A DNA stretch of 64,000 nucleotides from Chlorops oryzae. Lineage: Eukaryota; Arthropoda; Insecta; Diptera; Chloropidae. Position numbers and translations under genes: made by a program. Each line of letters starts with the position of its first letter. Position 1 is the first letter of the stretch. The notes beneath the pieces are model-generated. The model worked only from the letters and a program-made list of their open reading frames with translations. It ran no database searches and was not told the DNA's origin. Where the stretch lies: NCBI GenBank assembly GCA_020466095.1, contig CM035808.1, forward strand, positions 44,309,793 to 44,373,792, read 5' to 3'. This document shows positions 24,147 through 36,586 of the stretch, one piece after another.

Positions 24147-24305
24147 ATATACATTACTAATGCAAAAAAAAAAAAAACATAACAGTATTATGTGTAAAAA
24201 AAAAAAACAAAAACTCCGATTTCACATTGTTAAAATTAAGGCTTTTTCACTTTAAATAGTTGTACGAAGTTTTTTGTTTTAAGTATTTTGGTATTTCCAT
24301 AGCAG

Positions 24306-24457
24306 TATGTATGTATGTATGTTGCAGTGGAGTTTTTGAAAACCAAGTGCTAGGCTTGGAACGTTACACTCCGTTTCGCCTGGGTCGGAAATCGATCCTC
24401 GGACCCTGGGATCAACAGCATAGCACGCACCTCCTACGCTATCCCAGAGCCACTCCA
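24306..24457 (-). mobile_element. tRNA-derived SINE, copy 1
   Basis: On the minus strand a tRNA-like head carries a B-box-like ggatcgatttcc, then a body with aaacggagtgtaacgttcca and a tail of (GTAT)n on the plus strand. Shared body sequence with 26380-26531 and 63496-63616 shows a family. Copy 2 is the duplicated descendant of this insertion, not an independent one. Confidence 0.65.
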
Positions 24458-24719
24458 TAACAGTAACATGAGAAAATTTTTCTATTTCAAAATATGTTTG
24501 AAAGTTTCGCTTTCGGCCTTTTCCGAGCTAAAACCGAAACCGAAACTGAAAATTTAGGACGATTCGGTGGCCGAACCGAAACCGAAGGTTCGGTCGGACT
24601 CTACTAGGTACTTTGATTTTTGTCAAGAATTCATTTATGATTAAAACAGAAACACTTTAGGTTTGGACAGAACCGGTGAACAAAATGGAAATCTTTAAGA
24701 TAACTTGAAGAAGCAGGTT

Positions 24720-25588
24720 CTCTTTTTCCTCTCTCTTTCCCAACTCTTTCCTCTCTCCTTCTCTCCTCTCTCTCCTCTCTCTCCTCTCTCTCCTCTCTCT
24801 CCTCTCTCTCCTCTCTCTCCTCTCTCTCCTCTCTCTCCTCTCTCTCCTCTCTCTCTCTCTCTCCTCTCTCTCCTCTCTCTCCTCTCTTCCTCTCTCTCCC
24901 TCTCTCTCTCTCTCCTCTCTCTCTCCTCCTCTCTCTCCCTCTCTCTCCTCTCTCTCCTCTCTTCTCCTCTTCTCTCCTCTCTCTCCTCTCTCTCTCTCTC
25001 TCTCCTCTCTCTCCTCTCTCTCTCCGCTCTCTCCTCTCCTCTCCTCTCCTCTCCTCTCTCTCCTCTCTCTCGCTCTCTCCTCTCTCTCTCCTCTCCTCTC
25101 CTCTCTCTCTCCTCTCGCTCTCCTCTCGCTCTCTCTCTCGCTCTCCTCTCGCTCTCTCTCTCGCTCTCCTCTCGCTCTCCTCTCGCTCTCTCTCTCTGCT
25201 CCTCTCTCTCGCTCTCTCTCCTCTCGCTCTCGCTCTCCTCGCTCTGCTCTCGCTCTGCTCTCCTCTGCTCTCCTTGCTCTCGCTCTGCTTCTCGCTCCTG
25301 CTCTCGCTCTGCTCTCGCTCTGCTCTCGCTCTGCTCTCGCTCTGCTCTCGCTCTGCTCTCGCTCTGCTCTCGCTCTGCTCTCGCTCTGCTCTCGCTCTGC
25401 TCTCGCTCTGCTCTCGCTCTCTCTCGCTCTCCTCTCGCTCTGCCTCTCCTCTCTCTCGCTCTGCTCTCGCTCTGCTCTCGCTCTGCTCTCGCTCTGCTCT
25501 CGCTCTGCTCTCGCTCTGCTCTCGCTCTGCTCTCGCTCTGCCTCGCTCTGCTCTCGCTCTGCTCTCGCTCGCTCTCGCATCTGCTCTC

Positions 25589-25631
<43 letters not shown>

Positions 25632-25840
25632 TCTCTCTTCCTCTCTCTCCTCTCTCTCTCTACTCCCTCTCTCTCCCTCTCTATCTCCCTCTCTACTGCC
25701 TCTCTACTCCTCTCTACTACTCCCTCTCCAATCTGTCTCTCCTCTTTCTCTCCTCTCTCTCTCTCTCTCTTTCCTCTCTTTTATATCTTTCCTCTCTTTC
25801 CTCTCTCTCCTCTCTTTCCTCTCTTTCCTCTCTCTCTGTC
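24720..25840 (+). repeat. homopyrimidine CT array 1
   Basis: About 1.1 kb of nearly pure C/T on the plus strand, with G only in part of the middle. It has zones: an 8-bp unit ctctctcc, then ctcgctctc types, then an 11-bp unit ctcgctctgct, then 8-bp units again, then ctctactccct and ctctctttcc units. Long Ser/Leu and Arg/Glu open frames on both strands are artefacts of this repeat. It contains many GAGAG sites on the minus strand, the motif bound by GAGA factor in flies. Confidence 0.95.
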
Positions 25841-26018
25841 ACACCTCCTTCCACAAGTTCCCAAAAACATTCCACCATCCCACTCCCTACAAATGGAGAT
25901 GAAAATAAACTAAAATCCAACAAAATGCAAACTGTGTACTCTTTCGCTATGGAATTGGTCATAAAAGAGTTAGTTCAATAGATTTTCGCCCATATATAAT
26001 CTTCGATAATGGTTCTTT

Positions 26019-26093
26019 TCCCCTTTTTTCTTTTCTTTTTTTTCCTTCCCTTTTTTTCTTTTTTCTTAAATTTTTTTTCCTTTCTTCTTTTTT
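26019..26093 (+). repeat. T/C low-complexity junction
   Basis: Seventy-five bases almost entirely T and C at the junction of tandem units 1 and 2. It has no counterpart at the equivalent place in units 2 or 3, where ordinary flank continues. Confidence 0.75.
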
Positions 26094-26379
26094 TGAAGTA
26101 GCTTTTTTTTTGTTAATTTGACAATTAAAATTTTAATAGGCATACTAAATCGAACTATTTGGAATTTTTACTGTGAATTTTTTGAATAATTTTTAATTTT
26201 TTTTTCATTTTTTTACATATTTAATTCCGAGGCATATCCATTACTAATGCAAAAAAAAAAAACATAAAGTTTATTAAAAAAAAAAAACAAAAACTCCGAT
26301 TTCACATTGTTAATTAAAGCTTTTCACTTTAAATAGTTGTACGAAGTTTTGTTTCAAGTATTTTGGTATTTCCATAGCA

Positions 26380-26531
26380 GTATGTATGTATGTATGTGCA
26401 GTGGAGTTTTGAAAAACAAGTGCTAGGCTTGGAACGTTACACTCCGTTTCGCCTGGGTCGGAAATCGATCCTCGGACCCTGGGATCAACAGCATAGCACG
26501 CACCTCCTAGCTATCCCAGAGCCACTCCATA
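26380..26531 (-). mobile_element. tRNA-derived SINE, copy 2 (segmental duplicate)
   Basis: Same sequence and same flanks as the copy at 24306-24457 apart from small indels, so it arose with the tandem duplication. Confidence 0.65.
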
Positions 26532-26566
26532 ACAGTAACATGAGAAAATTTTTCTATTTCAAAATA

Positions 26567-27825
26567 TTAGGTGTAGTAAAAAGAAACCATTATTTTTCCA
26601 AAATGGCGTTATTATCTGCATCTCGCGTTGTATAAGTCCGATCGTGTTCCGCTAGGGGCATTAGAAAGATGACAGTTCCTACTAAAAAGGTTTTTTGACA
26701 CTTTTTTGATTGATTGATTCAGTTTTGTTTGAGAGCTTGTCAAAGATGGACATCAGCAAAGAGAAAATTCGCTACATTTTACAGTTTCTTCGATAAGGGA
26801 GAAAACGCAAGCCAGGCGGCTGAAATGTGAATAGCGTTTTGGACCTGATACTGTAACAGCCAATCATGCGCAATTTTGGTTTCGTCGATTCCGTTCCGGT
26901 AACTTCGATGTCAAGGATGCACCACGCACTGGAAGGCAATTGTCGAAAATGTCGATAAAATCATGGAAATTACCGAGTCCGACCGTCATGTTAGCACTGT
27001 CTCGATTGCAAAAGAGCTAAAGATTGCACAAAACCGTTGGACCATTTGAATAAGGCTGGATACACAAAGAAGCTCGATGTATGGGTGCCACACGAGTTAA
27101 CGCAAAAAACCTCATAGACCGAATTTCCATCTGCGAATCGCAACAAAATCGACCCATTTCTGAAGCGTTTGGTGACTGGTGATGAAAAGTGGGTCAATTA
27201 CGACAACGTCAAGCGAAAACGGTCGTGGTCGAAACACGGTGAACCGGCGGAAACGGTGGCCAAGCCAGGATTGACGGCCAGGAAGGTTTTGCTGTGTGTT
27301 TGGTGGGATTGGCAGGGAATTATCTACTATGAGCTGCTCCCATACGGCAAAACTCTTAACTCGGAACTCTACTGTCAACAATTGGACCGTCTGAAGGAAG
27401 CAATCGCCCATAAGCGGCCAGCTTTGGCCAATAGGAGAGGAATTGTGTTCCATCAGGACAATGCCAGGCCACACACATCGATAGTGACTCGCCAGAAGCT
27501 CCGGGAGTTTGGTTGGGAGGTTCTTCTGCATCCACCTTATAGTCCGGACCTCGCACCAAGTGATTACCATCTGTTCCTGTCCATGGCGAACAATTTTGCT
27601 GGTGAAACATTTGCTTCAAGAGAGGCTTCTGAAATTCGACTGTCTCAATTTTTTGCTAATAGGAACGAGGGCTTCTATGAGAGAGGCATAATGAAATTAC
27701 CTTTAAAATGGCAACAAGTTATCGAACAAAACGGCGCATATTTGACCTAAATCGGGTCATTCTAACTATCTTAAATAAAGCCTCAATTTAATGCAAAAAT
27801 AATGGATTTCGTTTTACTACACTAA
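26567..27825 (+). mobile_element. mariner transposon, copy A
   Basis: Inverted ends TTAGGTGTAGTAAAAAGAAA and a right end starting TTAGTGTAGTAAAACGAAAT when reversed. It is inserted at a TA (26565-26566). The empty site is preserved in unit 1 at 24493-24494 (aaaatatgtttg), which proves the boundaries. It is highly similar to copy B at 42386-43674. It carries a damaged transposase gene. Confidence 0.93.
26746..27750 (+). pseudogene. mariner transposase (DD34D), N-terminal half frameshifted
   Basis: An ATG at 26746 starts the same protein as copy B, but several small deletions in the first 400 bp break the helix-turn-helix half. From 27169 to 27750 the catalytic half is open: VTGDEKW with the first Asp, HQDNARPH with the second and SPDLAPSDYHLF with the third, 34 residues apart. 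This is the DD34D arrangement of true mariners. The overall look, including WVPHEL and the GDEKW block, is closest to cecropia/Hsmar1-like mariners as I know them; the subfamily is not tested. The protein ends AYLT before TAA. It would bind the inverted ends and cut and paste the element; this copy cannot make a whole protein. Confidence 0.9.
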
Positions 27826-27940
27826 ATGTTTGAAAGTTTCGGTTTCGGCCTTTTCCGAGCTAAAACCGAACCGAAACCGAAACTGAAAATTTAGGACGAT
27901 TCGGTGGCCGAACCGAAACCGAAGGTTCGGTCGGACTCTA
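27826..27940. mobile_element. right end of the CCGAAA hAT element, duplicated
   Basis: Matches 24495-24603, including the terminal GGACTCTA followed by ctaggtac. It is part of tandem unit 2 rather than a separate insertion. Confidence 0.8.
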
Positions 27941-28049
27941 CTAGGTACTTTGATTTTTGTCAAGAATTCATTTATGAATAAAACAGAAACACTTTAGGTT
28001 TGGACAGAACCGGTGAACAAAATGGAAATCTTTAAGATAACTTGAAGAA

Positions 28050-28094
28050 GCAGGTTCTCTTTTTCCTCTCTCTTTCCCAACTCTTTCCTCTCTC

Positions 28095-28126
<32 letters not shown>

Positions 28127-28928
28127 CTCTCTCTCCTCTCTCTCTCCTCTCTCTCCTCTCCTCTCTCTCCTCTCTCTCCTCTCTCTCCTCTCTCTCCTCT
28201 CTCCTCTCTCTCCTCTCTCTCCTCTCTCTCCTCTCTCTCCTCTCCTCTCCTCTCCTCCTCTCTCTCCTCTCCTCCTCTCTCTCCTCTCCTCTCTTCTCTC
28301 CTCTCCTCTCGCTCTCTCTCGCTCTCTCTCGCTCCTCTCGCTCTGCTCTCGCTCTCTCTCGCTCTCTCTCCTCTGCTCTCGCTCTGCTCTCTGCCTCCTG
28401 CTCTCGCTCTCTCTCGCTCTGCTCTCGCTCTGCTCTCGCTCTGCTCTCGCTCTCTCTCCTCTGCTCTCGCTCTGCTCTCGCTCTGCTCTCGCTCTGCTCT
28501 CGCTCTGCTCTCTCTCTCTCTCTCTCTCCTCTCTCTCGCTCTCTCTCCTCTGCTCTCCTCTCTCTCGCTCTCTCTCTCTCTCTCTCGCTCTCTCTCGCTC
28601 TGCTCTCGCTCTCTCTCGCTCTCTCTCGCTCTGCTCTCGCTCTGCTCTCGCTCTGCTCTCGCTCTCTCTTGCTCTCCTCTCTCTCCTCTCCTCTCTCTCT
28701 CTCTCCTCTCTCCTCTCTCTCCTCTCTCTCCTCTCTCTCCTCTCTCTCTCTACTCCCTCTCTACTCCCTCTCTACTCCCTCTCTACTGCCTCTCTACTCC
28801 CTCTCTACTCCCTCTCCAATCTGTCTCTCCTCTTTCTCTCCTCTCTCTCTCTCTCTCTTTCCTCTCTTTTATTCTTTCCTCTCTTTCCTCTCTCTTCCTC
28901 TCTTTCCTCTCTTCTCCTCTCTCTCTGT
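28050..28928 (+). repeat. homopyrimidine CT array 2
   Basis: Same lead-in and same order of sub-repeats as array 1, but shorter in the 11-bp zone. The terminal ctctctttcc zone has only a few units. Confidence 0.95.
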
Positions 28929-29559
28929 CACACCTCCTTCCACAAGTCCAAAACATGTCCACCATACCACTCCTACAAATGGAGATGAAAAGTCAAACTA
29001 ATAATCCAACAAAATTGCAAACCGATGTACTCTTTCGCGTATGGAATTGGTCATAAAACAGTTAGTTCAATAGATTTTCGCACATATATAATCTTCGATA
29101 ATCGGTTCTTAGAATATTGTTCCAAGAGTGTAATCAGTAATGCCGGTCTTAAACTTGTTGTCAATCGCAGAGCAGAACAGCTATAATAAGTTAAAAATGA
29201 ACGTTTTCAATTTGAATTACGGTCGAATTCGTAACAAGTCACACAAATGTTGATCCTATATTTTTAGTTACAATGTTGATGCAACACGTGCAATGCCACC
29301 ATAAAATGATTTGTGAATTTATTCGGTTAGACTATTTCATAGTTAAAGGTATGACATCGACTAAAAAATTATATTTCATTGAGCTTTTCGAAAGGGATTG
29401 CTATTTTTCGAGTTCGCTTTCATGTCCCTCGAATCATCCTTATTGTTCACTTCAAGAGGCTAATATACAAGCTATTTAGAGTTTAATTTCTTTTTTTTTT
29501 TTATGTTGACAGTTTGTACATGCTTGCATGCCAAATGAGAATTCCGGATTCAAGTTTTG

Positions 29560-29705
29560 TTAATGCAAAAATTCGCGTTAGATGGTTCGTTGGATACATT
29601 TCGAAAATATGCAAGATTTCCAAATATTAAGAGATGCGCTTAGTCAAGACGGTTTTGGATGAAACTAATTAACTAAATTAAAGTTCAATTTTAACTTTAA
29701 TTCCG
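29560..29705 (+). other. mosaic of two unrelated local sequences
   Basis: The stretch alternates short blocks matching the flank of unit 3 (near 34330-34500: 'cgcgttagatgg', 'agagatgcgcttagtcaag') with blocks matching the hAT element at 32015-32150 ('aatgcaaaaatt', 'tttccaaatatta', 'attaaagttcaattttaact'). Neither parent alone explains it. Confidence 0.75.
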
Positions 29706-30988
29706 ACCTGGCTTTGTTAAGTGAAATGGAAATTTTCACTTTTAGAGACCAAGCGATAGAGTAACAAGAAAGAGAGTGCGAGAGACGGACGACCAGGTAG
29801 TGAACGTTCGGAGGATGAAGACAGCGCGTATGGTTGGAAGAGGTCAGTCAACATGAGAAGCTGTTGCTCTCCTCAACTGTGTACAAATAATCGTATTTTT
29901 ATCGCTGGCTTTGCAGTGTTTTTTTGTGTTATTGTTGTTGCTCCTTTTCTGAGTAAATTTATTGATGATTTTTTATTATTTGTCAATATTGTTAATACAT
30001 AAAGCATTGCGCACGAATAAACTGGTTTGGCGTTTTTGAATTAAATTCAGTTCCGTTCAATTCAGCACGATTCAGATCTTTTATTGTTATTATTATTTGA
30101 GTTGGTTTCTGTGTTATTGACGCGCCTGTGGATGCGTGGTTGCGTGCGTATGTTGTGTATTTCAGTTTTAGTTTTCAATTTTCAATTTCAAGACTTATTG
30201 CAGTTAATCTTTTACAGAAATACATACAAGCATTAGCCAAAAGGGCAATCGTTGTTAGAGAATGGCCAATCCAACAACAAACCAAACAACCAACCAACCA
30301 ATCAACTGGCGATGGTGGTCAAAAGGCCAAAAACACACACATACGCACGAACGTTATTCAAAGGCGAGCGATTTTTCCTTCAATTTGCTGGACGACCAAA
30401 AAAAAATTTTTTTTTTTGGAGGAAAAATGAAAATTAACCAAAGAAATTTCAAAATCCCTTTATTGCCAATGACCACCCCTTATGACGATGGCTAATGAAT
30501 ACAAGAACGACGATGTTCCATCCCCGACGTTCCTTACTTTAATAAGTTAAGGCATCAAAATTGGGGAATTAATCGGAATGCAAGCATTGATTATACATAT
30601 ATGAAAATTGAGGCTAGGTGGTCGCATCGGTAGTCACGTATTCACTCAAGAAATGAAAGGAACGATCAAATGGATGATTACAAAAAAAGGATATACGTAT
30701 GTCCTGTACAAGGAAATTCTCCGAAATGATGCATCGAGCTATAAAAAGAAAAAAATGTCTTCCAATTCTTCACATGCATCTATCAAAGATTCTTATTCTT
30801 GACATTTCGCGGACATTTCAAAAGAGTTCAAAGTGCCGTCAGAAAAATAAAAATAAAAAATAAAATGTTGCGGTCTATTTCAATGCATTTACATCGAATA
30901 ATTTGCCTATAAAATAGTTCAGATATTCATCACGAATGGATCACCAAACGAATTTAAATCCAAAAAAAAATAATATAAAAAAAATTAA

Positions 30989-33738
<2,750 letters not shown>

Positions 33739-35908
33739 CCTTCCACAATTTCCCAAAAACATTCCACCATCCCACGCCCTACAAATGGAGATGAAAATAA
33801 ACTAAAATCCAACAAAATGCAAACTGTGTACTCTTTCGCTATGGAATTGGTCATAAAAGAGTTAGTTCAATAGATTTTCGCCCATATATAATCTTCGATA
33901 ATGGTTCTTAAATATTGTTCCAAGAGTGTAATAGTAATGCCGGCCTTAAACTTGTTGTCAATCGCAGAGCAGAACAGCTTAAAAAGACATGAACCGTTTT
34001 CAAGAATTACCAATTCGTAACAATCACACAAATGTTGATCCTATATTTTTAGTTACAATGTTGATGCAACACGTGCAATGCCACCATAAAATGATTTGTG
34101 AATTTATCCCAACTATTTCATATCTTTGAAGTATTATATCGACTAAACAATTGATATTTCATTGAGCTTTTCGAAAGGGATCTATTTTTCGGGTTCGCTT
34201 TCATGTCCCTCGAATCAATCTTATTGTTCACTTCAAGAGGCTCAAATATACAATCTATTTATATTTTAATTTCTTTTTTTTTTTTTTTTTGTTGGTTTGT
34301 TCGCTTGCAAGCCAAATTAAATTTCCGGATTAAACTTTTGTTTGAACGAATCGCGTTAGATGGGTCGTTGGATAACGAAAAAAGAAGGAAAAAATAAGAG
34401 ATGCGCTTAGTCAAGCGGTTTTGGATGCTAAACAAACGTTGTCTCTCTAAATGCTTCTGCCACCCACGTTCCCACGCAACCGGTGGCTTTGTTAAGTGAA
34501 ATGGAAATTTTCACTTTTAGGAGACCAAGCGATAGAGTAACAGAGAAAGAGAGTGCGAGAGACGGACGACCGGTAGTGAACGTTGGCAGGAGTGATGAAG
34601 ACAGCGCGGATGGTTGGAAGAGGTCAGTCAACATGAGAAGCTGTTGCTCTCCTCAACTGTGTACAAATAATCGTATTTTTATCGCTGGCTTTGCAGTGTT
34701 TTTTTGTGTTATTGTTGTTGCTCCTTTTCTGAGTAAATTTATTGATGATTTTTTATTATTTGTCAATATTGTTAATACATAAAGCATTGCGCACGAATAA
34801 ACTGGTTTGGCGTTTTTGAATTAAATTCAGTTCCGTTCAATTCAGCACGATTCAGATCTTTTATTGTTATTATTATTTGAGTTGGTTTCTGTGTTATTGA
34901 CGCGCCTGTGGATGCGTGAGTGTGCGTGCGTATGTTGTGTAGTTTCAGTTTTCAGTTTTCAATTTTCAATTTTCAAGCGACTTATTGCAGCTTATCTTTT
35001 ATCAGAGCCATACATACAAGCATTAAGCCAAAAGGGACAATCGTTCGTAGAGAATGCCAACTAACCAAGCAAACCAAACCAAACCAACCAACCAATCAAC
35101 TCGGGACGATGGTGGTCTAAAAGGCCAAAAACACACACATACGCACGAACGTTCCATTCAAAGGGCCGCAGCGATTTTTCCTTCACATATGCTGGACGAC
35201 CAAAAAAAAAAATTTTTTTTTTAAGGAGGAAAAAATGGAAAAATTAATCGCTAAAGAAATTTCAAAATCCCTTTATTGCCAATGACAGCCGCGTCGTTAT
35301 GACGATGACGCTGACGATGACGATGACAAGAACGACGATGTCATCCCCGTACGTTCTTACTTTAATAAGATTAAGTGCATCGAATTGTGGTGAACTGAAT
35401 CGGAATGCAACGCATTGATTATACATATATGAAAAATTGAGGCTAGGTGGTCGCATCGGTAGTCACGAATATTCACTCACGAAATGAAAGGAACGATCAA
35501 ATGGACTGATTACAAAAAGAGGATATACGTATGTCTGTACAAGGAACGTTCTTCGATTGATGCATGCGTACGCTATAAAGAAGAAAAAAAATGTCTTCCA
35601 TATTCTCACATGCATCTATCAAACGATTCTGATTGCGGTTGACATTTCGCCGGACATCAAAAGAGTTCAAAGTGCCGTCAGAAAAATAAAAATAAAAAAT
35701 AAAATGTTGCGGTCTATTTCAATGCATTCACATCGAATAATTTGCCTATAAAATAGTTCAGATATTCATCACGAATGGATCACCAAACGAATTTAAATCC
35801 AAAAAAAATAATATAAAAAAAATTAACGAATGTCGTCTTGCCTTGTCCGAAGCGTCGTCAAGTTGATGGCCATTGATGTGAGAGAATCTTGCGTTGATAT
35901 TCAAATGT
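33739..35908. other. duplicated flank, mostly non-coding
   Basis: Shared with 28929-31070. It includes a T-run near 34270, the weak exon candidate (34483-34782), a CAA/CCAA-rich stretch near 35060 and a GACGAT run near 35298-35340. No RNA gene or domain found. Confidence 0.5.
34483..34782 (+). CDS. weak candidate exon(s) in tandem-unit flank
   Basis: A 99-codon frame contains a Ser/Arg/Asp-rich part (residues 13-45) and then a likely membrane segment, RIFIAGFAVFFCVIVVAPFL. Splice-like signals fit its first part: acceptor cacttttag ending at 34520 and donor ag|GTCAGT at 34623, a 102-nt exon of symmetric phase. The matching region in unit 2 (29740-30001) keeps the membrane segment exactly but the first part is frameshifted. 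No family recognised. It could be a host exon carried in the duplicated flank, or chance. Confidence 0.22.
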   Translation: MALLSEMEIFTFRRPSDRVTEKESARDGRPVVNVGRSDEDSADGWKRSVNMRSCCSPQLCTNNRIFIAGFAVFFCVIVVAPFLSKFIDDFLLFVNIVNT

Positions 35909-36378
35909 CCCAACGTATCAGAATCACTTTTTTAAAGCTTTGATGGGCAATTGAATTCAAATATTTGAGCTTTCTTAACATTTTCAGTCAAGGCAGGCCT
36001 TTAATAGGAAATATGACTTCGGTTGATTGTGCGAGCTTATCTTCATTATTTATTTTCTTTGAAGATAAACGACATTCAAATATAAACGAATTTTAGTAGA
36101 AATTCTCATATCTACGTATTAATAAAATCGGATTATATATTTTTTGATGAACGTAAAGGAATTTATTGCCTCGACTGATAATTTAATACCTAGGTACTAA
36201 ATTTATTTTTAATATACATTTTATTGAAGGTCTGTGAATCTGACTTTGTCCACACACGTTGCGATTTGTTGTAAGACATGAACTATAGTGCCAAATTGTA
36301 GCTGTCCCATATGCGTTACTTATCTCATATGTTGAGAAATGTTGAGAAATTTTTTTGTAATACATTCTAGTTTTTAAT
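35909..36378. other. non-coding stretch
   Basis: Single-copy sequence immediately right of the tandem units; nothing recognised. Confidence 0.45.
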
Positions 36379-36586
36379 CAGCCCGATTCTGAATAATCCC
36401 GGGGAACGAATTCCCGGGGAATTAAATTTTCTTGAGACTAAAATTCTCCTTTTTTAAATAGATAGAATATTATGGGTATGGGTCAAATGCCTATTCCCCA
36501 TCAAATTTCTTCACCCAAGTTCTTAAAAAAGAAGAAGTTTACTCTCGAGACAAGTACATTCCCCGGAAATATTCTGAACCGGGCTG
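36379..36586. mobile_element. MITE with CAGCCCGATTCTGAATA ends
   Basis: The left end CAGCCCGATTCTGAATA is mirrored by the right end, whose reverse complement reads CAGCCCGGTTCAGAATA, continuing into cccgggga-type sequence. Total 208 bp, no coding capacity. The flanks share only 'aat', so the target duplication is unclear. Confidence 0.7.

Larger units (their letters stand above)
22924..24603. mobile_element. hAT-like transposon with CCGAAA-rich ends
   Basis: Ends TAGAGTCCGACCGAA in inverted orientation. Flanks gtaggtac (22916-22923) and ctaggtac (24604-24611) form an 8-bp duplication with one mismatch. Subterminal regions on both sides hold many 'aaccgaaaccgaa' units in opposite orientation. 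The interior is occupied by later insertions (23091-24146, 23140-23928) and a SINE. No transposase seen. Confidence 0.8.
24003..26018 (+). repeat. tandem unit 1 (CT array plus flanks)
   Basis: Starts inside the nested element of the CCGAAA hAT and runs through its right end, a 110-bp lead-in, the CT array and about 180 bp of right flank ending 'cttcgataatggttct'. The same order recurs in units 2 and 3. The right flank stops abruptly at 26018 in low-complexity T/C sequence. Confidence 0.8.

Noticed and set aside
24705..25981. Long Ser/Leu/Pro-rich and Arg/Glu-rich open frames on both strands (also 28042-29001, 30992-31633, 32491-33873)
   Set aside because: They are translations of the CT-rich arrays; frames are open on both strands because the repeat lacks stop codons.
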